From assembly GCA_934796165.1 (NCBI GenBank), contig CAKVOU010000001.1:1-64000 (forward strand): a stretch of 64,000 bases of DNA. The letters are read 5' to 3'. The notes beneath the pieces were generated by a model. It ran no database searches. It was not told the origin of the DNA and saw only the letters and a list, made by a program, of their open reading frames with translations. Position 1 is the stretch's first letter, and each line of letters begins with the position of its first letter. Position numbers and translations under genes: made by a program. This document shows positions 52,415 to 60,137 of the stretch, in pieces. Source of the DNA: an uncultured Eubacteriales bacterium (lineage in GTDB: Bacteria > Bacillota > Clostridia > Oscillospirales > CAG-272).

Positions 52415-52990
52415 ATGATGAGAATTATCACGGGAAAAGCAAGGGGAACGCATCTTTTCACGCTGGAGGGCAACGAAACCCGCCCGACGACCGAGCGTGC
52501 CAAGGAAGCGATCTTTTCCATACTGTACGGCATGGTGGAGGGCAAACGGGTGCTTGATCTGTTTGCCGGTTCCGGACAGCTGGGATTGGAAGCGATCAGC
52601 CGCGGCGCCGCCCATGCGACCTTTGTGGACGCGTCAAAAGAAGCGGCGGCAATCATTGCAAAGAACATTGAAAAAACACATTTCGCCGATGCCTGCCGCG
52701 TGGTCTCTTCGGATGTAGCGGCGTTTCTCCGTTCCGATGCCGGGCAGTATGACCTTGTGTTTATTGATCCCCCGTATGCGGCAGGGCTGACCAAAGGAAC
52801 GCTTGCGCTCCTTGTATCCGGGAGAAAGCTCGCCCCCGGCGCGATCGTGGTCGCGGAAACGGGGGAGGAGCGGGATGTGTTCGGTGATGACGCGGCGCTT
52901 GCCTCGCACTTTACCGTTACCAAGCGGGTGCGTTACGGCAAAGCGGCCGTTGCGTTCCTGACCTTCCCGGGAGGAGGAGAGACCCCATGA
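52415..52990 (+). CDS. rsmD: 16S rRNA (guanine966-N2)-methyltransferase RsmD
   Basis: A 191-residue methyltransferase. It starts 'MMRIITGKARGTHLFTLEG', has 'RPTTERAKEAIFSIL', the SAM motif 'VLDLFAGSGQLGLEAISRGA' and the catalytic 'LVFIDPPYAAG' (DPPY). It modifies G966 of 16S rRNA during 30S assembly. AAAGGAG precedes ATG 52415. Its stop overlaps the coaD start (ATGA), the common rsmD-coaD pair. Confidence 0.95.
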   Translation: MMRIITGKARGTHLFTLEGNETRPTTERAKEAIFSILYGMVEGKRVLDLFAGSGQLGLEAISRGAAHATFVDASKEAAAIIAKNIEKTHFADACRVVSSDVAAFLRSDAGQYDLVFIDPPYAAGLTKGTLALLVSGRKLAPGAIVVAETGEERDVFGDDAALASHFTVTKRVRYGKAAVAFLTFPGGGETP

Positions 52991-53460
52991 AAACTGCATT
53001 GGTCACCGGTACTTTTGACCCCATTACCAAGGGGCACATGGATATCATCACCCGCACGGCGGATCTGTTTGACCACGTAATCGTCGCGGTGATGAACAAC
53101 CTGAAGAAGGGAAGTCTCTTCCCGCAGGACCTGCGCCGGCAGATGGCGGAGGCGGCGTGCCGAGACCTTCCGAATGTCACGGTGGTGGCGGATGCCGGCA
53201 TGATGGTGGACTTTTTTGACAGAAGCGGCGCGGATGTCATCGTCCGCGGTATCCGCAACGAAACCGATTTCGCCTATGAAAGCGATATGGCGGATTATTT
53301 ACGAGAACACAATCCGCGCATTGATACGCTGTTTCTGCACGCGGACCCGTCGCTTGCCTCGGTCAGCTCGACCGAGGTGCGGGAACGGCTTGCGCGCGGG
53401 GAAGACGTATCCGACGAGGTTCCCGCCGGAATTCTTCCGTATTTCCGGAATTTACATTGA
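52987..53460 (+). CDS. coaD: Phosphopantetheine adenylyltransferase
   Basis: A 157-residue nucleotidyltransferase. 'TGTFDPITKGHMDIITRTA' holds the T/HxGH nucleotide motif, 'VRGIRNETDFAYESDMADYL' the substrate loop, and 'SLASVSSTEVRERL' the C-terminal ISSTxVR-like motif. It makes dephospho-CoA from phosphopantetheine and ATP. Length and placement after rsmD are canonical. Confidence 0.97.
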   Translation: MKTALVTGTFDPITKGHMDIITRTADLFDHVIVAVMNNLKKGSLFPQDLRRQMAEAACRDLPNVTVVADAGMMVDFFDRSGADVIVRGIRNETDFAYESDMADYLREHNPRIDTLFLHADPSLASVSSTEVRERLARGEDVSDEVPAGILPYFRNLH

Positions 53461-53553
53461 CTTCACGATTTTTCGCTATACTGAATTCATCTTTCCCGAA
53501 TCCACACCGCCCGGGCGGTATGACAGATCATTTCTTGAAAGGATCCTTCAGCC

Positions 53554-54207
53554 ATGAATCAAAGCAACATGAAAAAAATGAATCTTGCCTCGCTTCTTGT
53601 GACCAGCGCGGTCGGGCTTGCCGTCGGCATTCTCCTGTTTTTCCACGCGGACAAGATGTTCGGCATTCTCGCCATTCTCTGCGGGATCGTCGGTCTTGTG
53701 GTATCCATCCCCCCGTTCCTTGACGCGCTGATGCACAACGGGGAAGAGGGCTCTGCCGCAGGGATCATTCTCTACGGCGCTGCCGTGCTGCTGTCGCTTG
53801 CACTTCTGATCTCCCGCAATTTCGTCATGATGATCATCGTGGGGCTTTGCCTCATCGTCATTCCCGTGATCCGCATCTCCAAGGCGACCGATACCGGTGC
53901 ACAGTTCCGGGAAGAACTTCCGCGCATTCTCGTCGGCGTTCTTCTGGTTGCGGTCGGTCCCTGCAAGGTCGTGGACTGGCTGTTCCGCGTCATCGGTGCG
54001 GTGGTGCTCGTTCTGACGGTGGTGTACTTTGTGTACGGTTTGCTCCGGTATCTCGGCAAGATCGGCAAGGCGGAATCCGCTACCAAGGGCACGCGGACCT
54101 TTGTGGATACGACGGGCGACGGAAAAGTGGACACCATTTATGTGGACACCACGGGTGACGGCAAGACCGACACCGAGATGCCCTATATCAAGCGCCCCAA
54201 GAAATGA
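53554..54207 (+). CDS. Six-helix membrane protein with a C-terminal Asp/Gly repeat tail
   Basis: A 217-residue protein with six predicted helices in pairs, reminiscent of HdeD/DUF308 proteins, though I would not assign the family. After the last helix ('VIGAVVLVLTVVYFVYGLL') a soluble tail has two copies of 'DTTGDGKxDT' (FVDTTGDGKVDT and YVDTTGDGKTDT), resembling the calcium-binding loops of dockerin or thrombospondin type. The next start overlaps its stop (ATGA), so it is coupled to the decarboxylase gene. Function unknown. Confidence 0.8.
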   Translation: MNQSNMKKMNLASLLVTSAVGLAVGILLFFHADKMFGILAILCGIVGLVVSIPPFLDALMHNGEEGSAAGIILYGAAVLLSLALLISRNFVMMIIVGLCLIVIPVIRISKATDTGAQFREELPRILVGVLLVAVGPCKVVDWLFRVIGAVVLVLTVVYFVYGLLRYLGKIGKAESATKGTRTFVDTTGDGKVDTIYVDTTGDGKTDTEMPYIKRPKK

Positions 54208-55652
54208 GGACGCTTTACGGACTCCTGACCGGGGACACACAGAAGGAGCTTTACCCCATGCATATGCCGGGGCATAAACGTAACCCGGAATTCGGGGGCG
54301 GGCTTCCTGTCGGGGAGGATATCACCGAAGTGGAGGGTTTTGACAACCTTCACGAGATGACCGGGGTACTCGGCACGCTTGCCGGGCGATTTGCGCGACT
54401 GTTTCACGCCGACCGCGCGTTTCCCCTGGTCAACGGCTCGACCTGCGGGATTCTTGCCGCCGTCCGCGCCCTGACAAAGTACGGCGACCGGGTGCTTGTC
54501 GCGCGAAACTGCCACCGGTCCGTGTATCACGCGGTCGAGCTTTGCGGGCTGCGCGCGGAATACCTGCTTCCCGAACTGTCGGACGGGATTTTCCGGGACA
54601 TTCTGCCGGGGAAGATAAGCGCGGCGCTTGATGCGTTTCCGGATACCCGGCTCGTCATCCTGACCTCCCCGACCTATGAAGGCGTGGTCAGCGATATCCG
54701 GGCAATTGCTTCGGCGGTTCACGCGCACGGCGCGACGCTCCTCGTGGATGCCGCGCACGGTGCCCACCTCGGCTTTTCTCCGGATTTCCCGGAAAGCCCG
54801 TATGTCCTGGGCGCCGACGCGGTTGTGCTGAGCCTGCACAAAACGCTTCCGTCGCTGACACAGACGGCACTGCTTCTTTCAAAAGAGCAGTTCGCCGCCG
54901 ACATCATGCGTGAGCTCGCGGTGTTTGAGACCTCCAGTCCGTCGTACCTGTTGCTTGCGTCCATGGAAAACTGCGCAGAGCTTTTGGAAACGGACGGCGA
55001 GCGGCTGTTTTCCGCCTATTCCCGGCGGCTTTCCGGATTCCGGGCAGACGCGGCAGCGTGGCAGACGCTCCGGTTGTACCGGGGGGACGGATGCTATGCG
55101 TATGACCCCGGAAAGCTGGTGATTCTGACCGGTCCGCGGATGTTGCCCGGTCCCGCGCTTGCCGGACGCCTGCGGCGGGACTACCGGATTGAAACCGAGA
55201 TGGCGTATCCCGGGTATCTGATCTGCATGACTTCCATCGCGGATACCGACGAGGGATTTGCCCGGCTGTCGCGTGCGCTCGGGGAGATCGACCGCGATCT
55301 GACCGGACGGTGCGACGGTTCCGCTGCGGAAAGTCGCACAACAACCAGATGTGATTCAACGGATCAGGGGATTTCTTCATTCCCGCACTTTCTTTTGAAA
55401 AAGCGGATGACCTCTGCCGAAGCGCATGACCGGGAAAAGCGGTTGGTGCCGCTTGCCACATCGCCCGGCAAAACGCTCGGCGAATACGTGTTTGCCTATC
55501 CTCCGGGCATCCCGCTCGGCGTTCCGGGGGAAGTGATCGACGGGCGGTTGCTTTCCGCGATCCGTGCATTTGTTGACGGCGGAATCTCGGTGAAGAGCAA
55601 TTCCGGCAAGCTTCCCGAAAAGATTTTGGTGCTCGTTGACGAAAACTCTTGA
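54204..55652 (+). CDS. Orn/Lys/Arg decarboxylase family PLP enzyme
   Basis: A 482-residue fold-type I PLP enzyme of the short decarboxylase group. 'MHMPGHKRNPEFGGG' is the family start, 'LVDAAHGAHLGFSPDFPES' and 'SLHKTLPSLTQTALLL' carry the cofactor-binding His and Lys, and the C-terminal 'YVFAYPPGIPLGVPGE' matches the Orn/Lys/Arg decarboxylase C-domain. It probably decarboxylates arginine, lysine or ornithine for polyamine synthesis; which one is not decidable by eye. It overlaps the membrane protein gene by 4 bases; the scifA promoter begins within its last codons. Confidence 0.9.
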   Translation: MRTLYGLLTGDTQKELYPMHMPGHKRNPEFGGGLPVGEDITEVEGFDNLHEMTGVLGTLAGRFARLFHADRAFPLVNGSTCGILAAVRALTKYGDRVLVARNCHRSVYHAVELCGLRAEYLLPELSDGIFRDILPGKISAALDAFPDTRLVILTSPTYEGVVSDIRAIASAVHAHGATLLVDAAHGAHLGFSPDFPESPYVLGADAVVLSLHKTLPSLTQTALLLSKEQFAADIMRELAVFETSSPSYLLLASMENCAELLETDGERLFSAYSRRLSGFRADAAAWQTLRLYRGDGCYAYDPGKLVILTGPRMLPGPALAGRLRRDYRIETEMAYPGYLICMTSIADTDEGFARLSRALGEIDRDLTGRCDGSAAESRTTTRCDSTDQGISSFPHFLLKKRMTSAEAHDREKRLVPLATSPGKTLGEYVFAYPPGIPLGVPGEVIDGRLLSAIRAFVDGGISVKSNSGKLPEKILVLVDENS

Positions 55653-55677
55653 CAATCCGCGCGGAATATATTATAAT
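55649..55677 (+). promoter_or_regulatory. Consensus promoter of the SCIFF peptide gene
   Basis: TTGACA (55649-55654), 17 bases, TATAAT (55672-55677): a perfect consensus, overlapping the stop codon of the preceding gene. Confidence 0.93.
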
Positions 55678-55715
55678 GAACTTTGTAAAAATCTTCAGTA
55701 AAGGAACTTACGATC

Positions 55716-55865
55716 ATGAAAAGAATTCAGACCATTGAAACGCGTGATCTTGCCGCTTCCGTAAAGAACGGTGGTTGCGGCGAATGCCAGACCTCCTGCC
55801 AGTCCGCCTGCAAGACTTCCTGCGGCGTTGCCAACCAGGAGTGCGAGAAGTGCAATAACGACTGA
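55716..55865 (+). CDS. scfA: SCIFF peptide precursor (ranthipeptide) with seven cysteines
   Basis: A 49-residue peptide, MKRIQTIETRDLAASVKNGG followed by the Cys-rich core 'CGECQTSCQSACKTSCGVAN' and tail QECEKCNND. The core matches SCIFF (six cysteines in forty-five residues, TIGR03973) and is the substrate of the radical SAM maturase encoded downstream, which forms sulfur-to-carbon thioether links. Canonical SCIFF has six Cys; this one adds a seventh (Cys46, in CEKC). AAAGGAA precedes the ATG. The perfect promoter suggests strong expression. The peptide is nearly universal in Clostridia; its function is linked to cell-population or redox control but is unsettled. Confidence 0.95.
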   Translation: MKRIQTIETRDLAASVKNGGCGECQTSCQSACKTSCGVANQECEKCNND

Positions 55866-56077
55866 TCGGATCTGATGCCGGGTGACCGGTTTCCGGAAGT
55901 CGTCATCGCTGCCCCGCGCCGTCCCCGCAGGTGTCGCTTACCGCTTGTAAGCAGAGGCATCGGGTGCCGCACGGGCATGAGAACGCAAGGATGAATGCCG
56001 TTCCTTCCGCAGAAGGGCGGCTTTCCTTTTGCCTTGAAAATCAATCACCCGCTTGACGGGGAAAGGCTTGGTTACTT

Positions 56078-57538
56078 ATGATTCACCGTTATCAACTGAA
56101 CGGATACAATATCGTGCTCGACGTGTACAGCGGTTCTGTCCATGCGGTCGATGAGGTCGCGTATGACGCGATCGGAATGTATGAGACCCATACGCCGGAC
56201 GAGATTGTCCGGGAGCTTACCGCAAAATACCGGATCACCGAAGAGGACGCACGCGAGGTGCTCTCGGATATCGAGGAACTGAAGACTGCGGGCAAGCTGT
56301 TTGCAGAGGACAGATACGCGGATATGGCGTTCGACTTCAAGAACCGTTCCAACGAGGTCAAGGCGCTTTGCCTGCTTGTGTCCCACACCTGTAACCTCAA
56401 TTGTGATTACTGCTTCGCAAGTCAGGGGCGTTATCACGGCGAGCGTGCGCTCATGTCGTTTGAAGTCGGCAAACGCGCCATTGATTTTCTTGTAGAACAT
56501 TCGGGAAAACGGCGTAATCTGGAGGTCGATTTCTTCGGCGGGGAACCGCTCATGAATTTCGATGTCTGCCGCGAGATCGTTGCTTATGCGCGGTCGATCG
56601 AAAAGGAGCACAACAAGAATTTCCGCTTTACCCTCACGACCAACGGTGTGCTTCTCGACGATGAGGTCATTGACTGGGCGAACCGTGAGTGCCACAACGT
56701 GGTCTTGTCGCTGGACGGACGCAAGGAGGTACATGACCGCCTGCGCCGCACGGTTTCGGGCAAGGGAAGCTACGACACCATCGTTCCGAAGTTTCAGCAT
56801 TTCATCGAGCGGAGAGGAGACCGCGGTTACTATATGCGCGGAACCTTTACGCACAACAATACGGATTTTACCAACGATATTTTCCATATGGCAGATCTCG
56901 GGTTTACCGAGCTTTCCATGGAGCCTGTCGTTTGTTCTCCGGACGACCCGTATGCCCTCACCAAGGAAGACCTGCCGATCCTCTTTGACCAGTACGAGAT
57001 CCTTGCAAAGGAAATGCTCCGTCGGGAAAAGGCGGGCAAGCCGATCACCTTCTATCATTACATGATCGACCTGACAGGGGGTCCCTGCATTTACAAGCGC
57101 ATTTCCGGATGCGGCTCCGGCACCGAATACATGGCGGTGACCGCGTGGGGCGATCTGTACCCCTGCCACCAGTTTGTCGGTGATGACGCGTACAAAATGG
57201 GTAACCTCTGGGATGGCGTGACCAATACGGCGCTCCGCGACGAATTCAAGCTGTGCAACGCGTATGCCCGCCCCGACTGCAAGGACTGCTGGGCAAGGCT
57301 CTATTGCTCCGGCGGTTGCGCCGCAAACGCGTACCACGCAACAGGGTCCATCAAGGGAATCTATGAGTACGGTTGTGAGCTCTTCCGCAAGCGGATGGAG
57401 TGCGCGATCATGATGAAGGTCGCGGAATCGCTCGACCCGGAACTGCGGGCGCTGCATGAAAAGAAAAAGGGTACCGCTACCCCCGCTGGCGGGGAAGCCT
57501 CCTGCGATACCTGTTCGTCCTGCGGGACGGATTGCTGA
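56078..57538 (+). CDS. scfB: SCIFF peptide radical SAM maturase (thioether-forming, SPASM)
   Basis: A 486-residue radical SAM enzyme. An N-terminal peptide-recognition (RRE-like) region precedes the SAM cluster cysteines C105-x3-C109-x2-C112 (CNLNCDYC), and 'VDFFGGEPLMNFDVC' is the GGEP motif. The C-terminal SPASM region has 'GCGSGTEYMAVTAWGDLYPC' and 'CKDCWARLYCSGGC', binding auxiliary 4Fe-4S clusters. The extra Cys-rich tail 'SCDTCSSCGTDC' is unusual. It lies 212 bases after the SCIFF peptide gene, the expected order, and matures it in the cytoplasm. Confidence 0.96.
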   Translation: MIHRYQLNGYNIVLDVYSGSVHAVDEVAYDAIGMYETHTPDEIVRELTAKYRITEEDAREVLSDIEELKTAGKLFAEDRYADMAFDFKNRSNEVKALCLLVSHTCNLNCDYCFASQGRYHGERALMSFEVGKRAIDFLVEHSGKRRNLEVDFFGGEPLMNFDVCREIVAYARSIEKEHNKNFRFTLTTNGVLLDDEVIDWANRECHNVVLSLDGRKEVHDRLRRTVSGKGSYDTIVPKFQHFIERRGDRGYYMRGTFTHNNTDFTNDIFHMADLGFTELSMEPVVCSPDDPYALTKEDLPILFDQYEILAKEMLRREKAGKPITFYHYMIDLTGGPCIYKRISGCGSGTEYMAVTAWGDLYPCHQFVGDDAYKMGNLWDGVTNTALRDEFKLCNAYARPDCKDCWARLYCSGGCAANAYHATGSIKGIYEYGCELFRKRMECAIMMKVAESLDPELRALHEKKKGTATPAGGEASCDTCSSCGTDC

Positions 57539-57571
57539 CTTTGGGTTTCCGATCCCGGAGCAGAGTTACTT

Positions 57572-57620
57572 CCGCCCACCGGCGCCACATTCCGCGGCGC
57601 CGGTGGGCGGCTTTCTGTGT
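57572..57620 (+). terminator. GC-rich terminator-like hairpin after the SCIFF maturase
   Basis: A 15-bp perfect stem (CCGCCCACCGGCGCC with GGCGCCGGTGGGCGG, 9-base loop) followed by a U-poor CTTTCTGTGT, 33 bases after the stop. Confidence 0.65.
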
Positions 57621-57634
57621 CATGCGGTTCCCTT

Positions 57635-57708
57635 GCCCCCGCGGGGCGACTTCCGCCCCCACCCAGCGCCTCCGGCGCGGGCGGGGACTTCCGCCGCCCC
57701 GCGGGGGC
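57635..57708. other. Large GC-rich inverted repeat
   Basis: GCCCCCGCGGGGCG (57635-57648) is the exact reverse complement of 57695-57708; the 46 bases between can fold further. It lies between the two terminator-like hairpins of the convergent region 57539-58105, which contains no gene. Confidence 0.8.
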
Positions 57709-57730
57709 GGGAAAACCTCCCCGTTACACA

Positions 57731-57780
57731 AAAAAGCCTTTCTTCTGTCGGATACCGTCCGTCAAAGAGAGGCTGTTTTT
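57731..57780 (+). terminator. Intrinsic terminator with a good U-tract, end of the SCIFF operon
   Basis: AGCCTTTCTT pairs with AAGAGAGGCT (10 bp, one G-T), preceded by A5 and followed by GTTTTTG. Confidence 0.85.
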
Positions 57781-57789
57781 GTATTCCGC

Positions 57790-58089
57790 TGTTTCCGGAA
57801 GCGCCCTGCGTCTGTCTGAACGTGAATCCGGAAACGAAAACTCCCCTGTTCCGCGTCTGTCGGAACAGGGGAGCGCAAGAATCAAAAATTCAAAGCTTTG
57901 CGGCTGTCAAAGCAGACACCGCACCACCCGGACACCATTGTTCCGCATCTGTCGGAACACGATCCCGCATCTGTCGGGATCATAGTACCCGGGCGGTTAC
58001 AAATCACCCCTGTCCCCCGCATCTGTCGGGGAACCGGGAATCACCCGTCACTCCGCCGCGCGACTGTTTGCCGCATCCGTTACGGAGTG
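57790..58089. repeat. Array of hairpins sharing a seven-base loop (C-R-K-CTGT)
   Basis: Five hairpins have different stems but nearly the same loop: 57841-57873 (13-bp stem, loop CGTCTGT), 57895-57913 (6 bp, CGGCTGT), 57939-57959 (7 bp, CATCTGT), 57961-57981 (7 bp, CATCTGT) and 58013-58032 (5 bp plus bulge, CATCTGT). All close with a G-C pair. A related 9-bp stem at 57791-57835 and a 7-bp stem at 58049-58089 flank them. The first also has TTTT after it on the minus strand and may terminate the hsp20 transcript. Confidence 0.85.
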
Positions 58090-58105
58090 GGGAAGAGCCG
58101 GTCAA

Positions 58106-58546
58106 TCAGTCAATGCTGATCCGCTTTGCGGTCGGCGCCTGCACCTTCCGTTTGGGAAGATCAAGGGTCAAAACACCGTTTTCAAACTTTGCTTTGATCG
58201 CATCCTCGTCGATCTCGGAAATATCAAAGCTACGCGAGAACGAACCGAAGGAACGTTCGCGGCGGACATAATGGTTCTTGCCGCCCTCCTTCTCCTCGGT
58301 CTCCGAGTGACGCTCGGCGGTAATGGTCAGATACCCGTTTTCGGCATCGACCTTGATGTCATCTTTTGAAAATCCCGGCAGATCGGCTTCCAGCGTGTAG
58401 CTGTCACCGTTGTCGCGGATGTCAGCCTTGAATTCGGCGACCGAATGATTGCCGAAGAACGCTTTTTCAAGGTCGTCCATTTCGGCGAACGGATTATAAG
58501 AAGAAACGGAATGATTGCGGTTTGCATAAGGCATAAGTCCAAACAT
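58106..58546 (-). CDS. hsp20: Hsp20/alpha-crystallin family small heat-shock protein
   Basis: A 146-residue chaperone. The alpha-crystallin domain spans about residues 35-130, with 'YTLEADLPGFSKDDIKVDAE' and the C-terminal hallmark 'AKFENGVLTLDLPKR' (G-V-L-x-L-x-L-P); a C-terminal 'KRISID' I-x-I-like element follows. It holds unfolding proteins under heat or other stress. ATG 58546 is 8 bases from GGAGGT; a TTG 6 bases upstream is less likely. A CIRCE-like operator lies about 195 bases upstream, suggesting HrcA control. Confidence 0.95.
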   Translation of the reverse strand: MFGLMPYANRNHSVSSYNPFAEMDDLEKAFFGNHSVAEFKADIRDNGDSYTLEADLPGFSKDDIKVDAENGYLTITAERHSETEEKEGGKNHYVRRERSFGSFSRSFDISEIDEDAIKAKFENGVLTLDLPKRKVQAPTAKRISID

Positions 58547-58684
58547 AATCAAGTACCTCCAACATGTTCGGAATTTCTTTCCCGCCGGATCCGTGACCCG
58601 GGAAAAGATCGGTCAGACGGAAGCGGGAAGAGGATCCCGGGCACCGCCCGTACACTCTCAGTCCCTTTCCTTTTGACACCTCCT

Positions 58685-58713
58685 ATTATAGTCTGCATTT
58701 GTGAACGATTAAA
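58685..58713 (-). promoter_or_regulatory. Candidate promoter of hsp20
   Basis: Minus strand: TTTAAT (58713-58708), 17 bases, TATAAT (58690-58685). The -35 is weak. The leader to ATG 58546 is about 130 bases. Confidence 0.5.
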
Positions 58714-58740
58714 GCTAATTGTATTGATAATCTATTAATT

Positions 58741-58767
58741 TTAGCACTTAACGATATAAAGTGCTAA
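58741..58767 (-). promoter_or_regulatory. CIRCE-like operator (HrcA-binding inverted repeat)
   Basis: TTAGCACTT-N9-AAGTGCTAA matches the CIRCE consensus TTAGCACTC-N9-GAGTGCTAA, with one symmetric change in each arm and the exact 9-base spacing. A lone consensus half-site, TTAGCACTC, is at 58816-58824. The gap 58553-58973 otherwise holds the hsp20 promoter and the terminator of the next gene. Confidence 0.85.
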
Positions 58768-58856
58768 AATCCAGCGAGCGAATCACGCATGAAGCAGCTG
58801 TGAAACGATGTAATTTTAGCACTCGCGCGCCAAGCTGATTGCTTTCGCACATTTTG

Positions 58857-58892
58857 ACAGAAAAGCGCCTCCGACATTCCGTCGGAGGCGTC
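58857..58892 (-). terminator. Intrinsic terminator of the YccF gene
   Basis: On the minus strand a 10-bp stem (CGCCTCCGAC with GTCGGAGGCG, loop GGAAT) is followed by CTTTTCTGT, about 80 bases after the stop. Confidence 0.85.
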
Positions 58893-58973
58893 CTCAAAAA
58901 CCGTATCCATAAAAGTACAGGGAATCCTTGCGCCGGGAAAGCCGCACTTCCGGCTACGTCCAACCTGACGTCC

Positions 58974-59339
58974 TTATTTCTTGACGACCGTTGCGCCGAA
59001 CGGCATCAGCGCGAGCTTGGCGAGCTTGAAATACTGCTTGCCGAACGGGATGCCGATGATAGTGATGCAGAACAGAACGCCGAGCAGGGCGTGCTCCAGC
59101 GCCAGCACCCAGCCGGAAAAGATAATCCAGAGCACGTTGAGGATGGTTTTGCCCGCCCCGCCGCCGTACCGTACCTCTTTGCCGAAGGGTAGCAGACTCA
59201 GCCCCGCCAGCTTGAAACACTGAACGCCCACGGGAATTCCGACGATGGTGATGCACCAGAGTATCCCCGCCATGCACCAGCTGATGGCACTGCCGAGCCC
59301 TCCGAGAATCACCCAGAGTAAATTACCGAGAAATCTCAT
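58974..59339 (-). CDS. YccF-domain membrane protein
   Basis: A 121-residue protein with two internally similar halves, each a YccF (DUF307) repeat: 'SWCMAGILWCITIVGIPVGV' then 'EHALLGVLFCITIIGIPFGK', each followed by a K-L-A-x-L-x-L-x-P-F-G segment. About four helices. The function of YccF proteins is unknown. ATG 59339 is 6 bases from GGAGG and begins the conserved 'MRFLGNLLWVILGG'. It has its own promoter and terminator. Confidence 0.92.
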   Translation of the reverse strand: MRFLGNLLWVILGGLGSAISWCMAGILWCITIVGIPVGVQCFKLAGLSLLPFGKEVRYGGGAGKTILNVLWIIFSGWVLALEHALLGVLFCITIIGIPFGKQYFKLAKLALMPFGATVVKK

Positions 59340-59397
59340 AAAAACCTCCGGAGTGTGTTTTCCGGTTTCCGTAAAACGGCTCCCCGGATCTGATTTC

Positions 59398-59426
59398 ATT
59401 ATATCATACGTACGACCGTTGTGCAA
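59398..59426 (-). promoter_or_regulatory. Promoter of the YccF gene
   Basis: Minus strand: TTGCAC (59426-59421), 17 bases, TATAAT (59403-59398) with extended -10 TGA. The remaining bases to 59639 are GC-rich and show no gene or clear hisE terminator. Confidence 0.8.
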
Positions 59427-59639
59427 GTGCAATTTTTCCGGTGTATTGTAGCCCGTGGTTCGCTGTCCGTTCCCGACCGGCGGGGAGTGCCGAGCGACCC
59501 GATGCGTTCGCTGTGCGTCACGCCCGGTTGTGCGGCGCCCGATACCTTGTTGCGCCAGGCAGAGCGTCGTGCCGGCGGTGTACCCGCCCCGATCGTGCTG
59601 CGCTGACCGGCGGTGCGACGCGGATGTTTCCCAATCGTA

Positions 59640-59969
59640 TTACGTGTTCCGGTCAACCGTTTTCATCTTTTTGAGATTGCCGATCTTTTCGGCGCGCTTT
59701 TCGCATTCCGCGGCGATCTCCTCATAAGTCAGCCCGTATTCCGCGGCAAGCACCAGGACGTGATAAAAAAGATCGTTGATCTCCCCGATCAGGTCCTCCC
59801 CTGACGGATTCTTGGCGGCGATGATGGTTTCCGCCGCCTCCTCGCCGATCTTTTTTAAGATTTTGTCGCGCCCCTTTTCGAAGAGGTAGCAGGTATAGGA
59901 ACCCTCCTCCGGGTTCTCGCGGCGGGTTTGGATGACCTCGAACATTTGTGCCCAGACGTCGTTTTTCAT
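59640..59969 (-). CDS. hisE: Phosphoribosyl-ATP pyrophosphatase
   Basis: A 109-residue enzyme of the all-alpha NTP pyrophosphohydrolase fold. 'KKIGEEAAETIIAAKN' and 'LIGEINDLFYHVLVLAAEYG' carry the metal-binding Glu/Asp residues. It removes pyrophosphate from phosphoribosyl-ATP, step 2 of histidine synthesis. It is the last gene of the his operon, 168 bases after hisI, and here is separate from HisI rather than fused. Confidence 0.95.
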   Translation of the reverse strand: MKNDVWAQMFEVIQTRRENPEEGSYTCYLFEKGRDKILKKIGEEAAETIIAAKNPSGEDLIGEINDLFYHVLVLAAEYGLTYEEIAAECEKRAEKIGNLKKMKTVDRNT

Positions 59970-60137
59970 AGGTTGGAATTCTTCCTTTCCGAAGTGTTTT
60001 GTGTGGCAGAATTGCCGGGGAAATGCTGTTTTCGTCTGATTCCGCGTTTTTCCCGGCGATTGTCGGATGTTTCCGGGAATGCCCCGGACGCGTGCACGGT
60101 CGTTCCCCGGGAATAGCTTCCGAGTGGTTGCCGGGCG

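Noticed and set aside
53457..53482. Promoter TTGACT/TATACT before the six-helix membrane gene
   Set aside because: The spacer is only 14 bases, too short for a normal sigma-A promoter; no better pairing was found.
57841..58032. CRISPR array or multiple intrinsic terminators
   Set aside because: Stems differ in sequence and spacing is irregular, so they are not CRISPR repeats; only the first has a T-tract, and that on the minus strand.
57456..58271. Plus-strand frame of 271 codons across the convergent intergenic region
   Set aside because: It begins inside the SCIFF maturase gene, crosses terminators and hairpins, and ends inside antisense hsp20; the recurring Arg-x-Cys-Arg words come from the hairpin loops.
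58494..58679. Small minus-strand frame upstream of hsp20
   Set aside because: Its GTG start overlaps the only possible ribosome-binding sequence and the product shows no recognisable features.
59427..59639. Possible degenerate gene or copy of the 94-bp repeat
   Set aside because: GC-rich with several short open frames, but no match to the 94-bp unit beyond composition and no ribosome-binding site.
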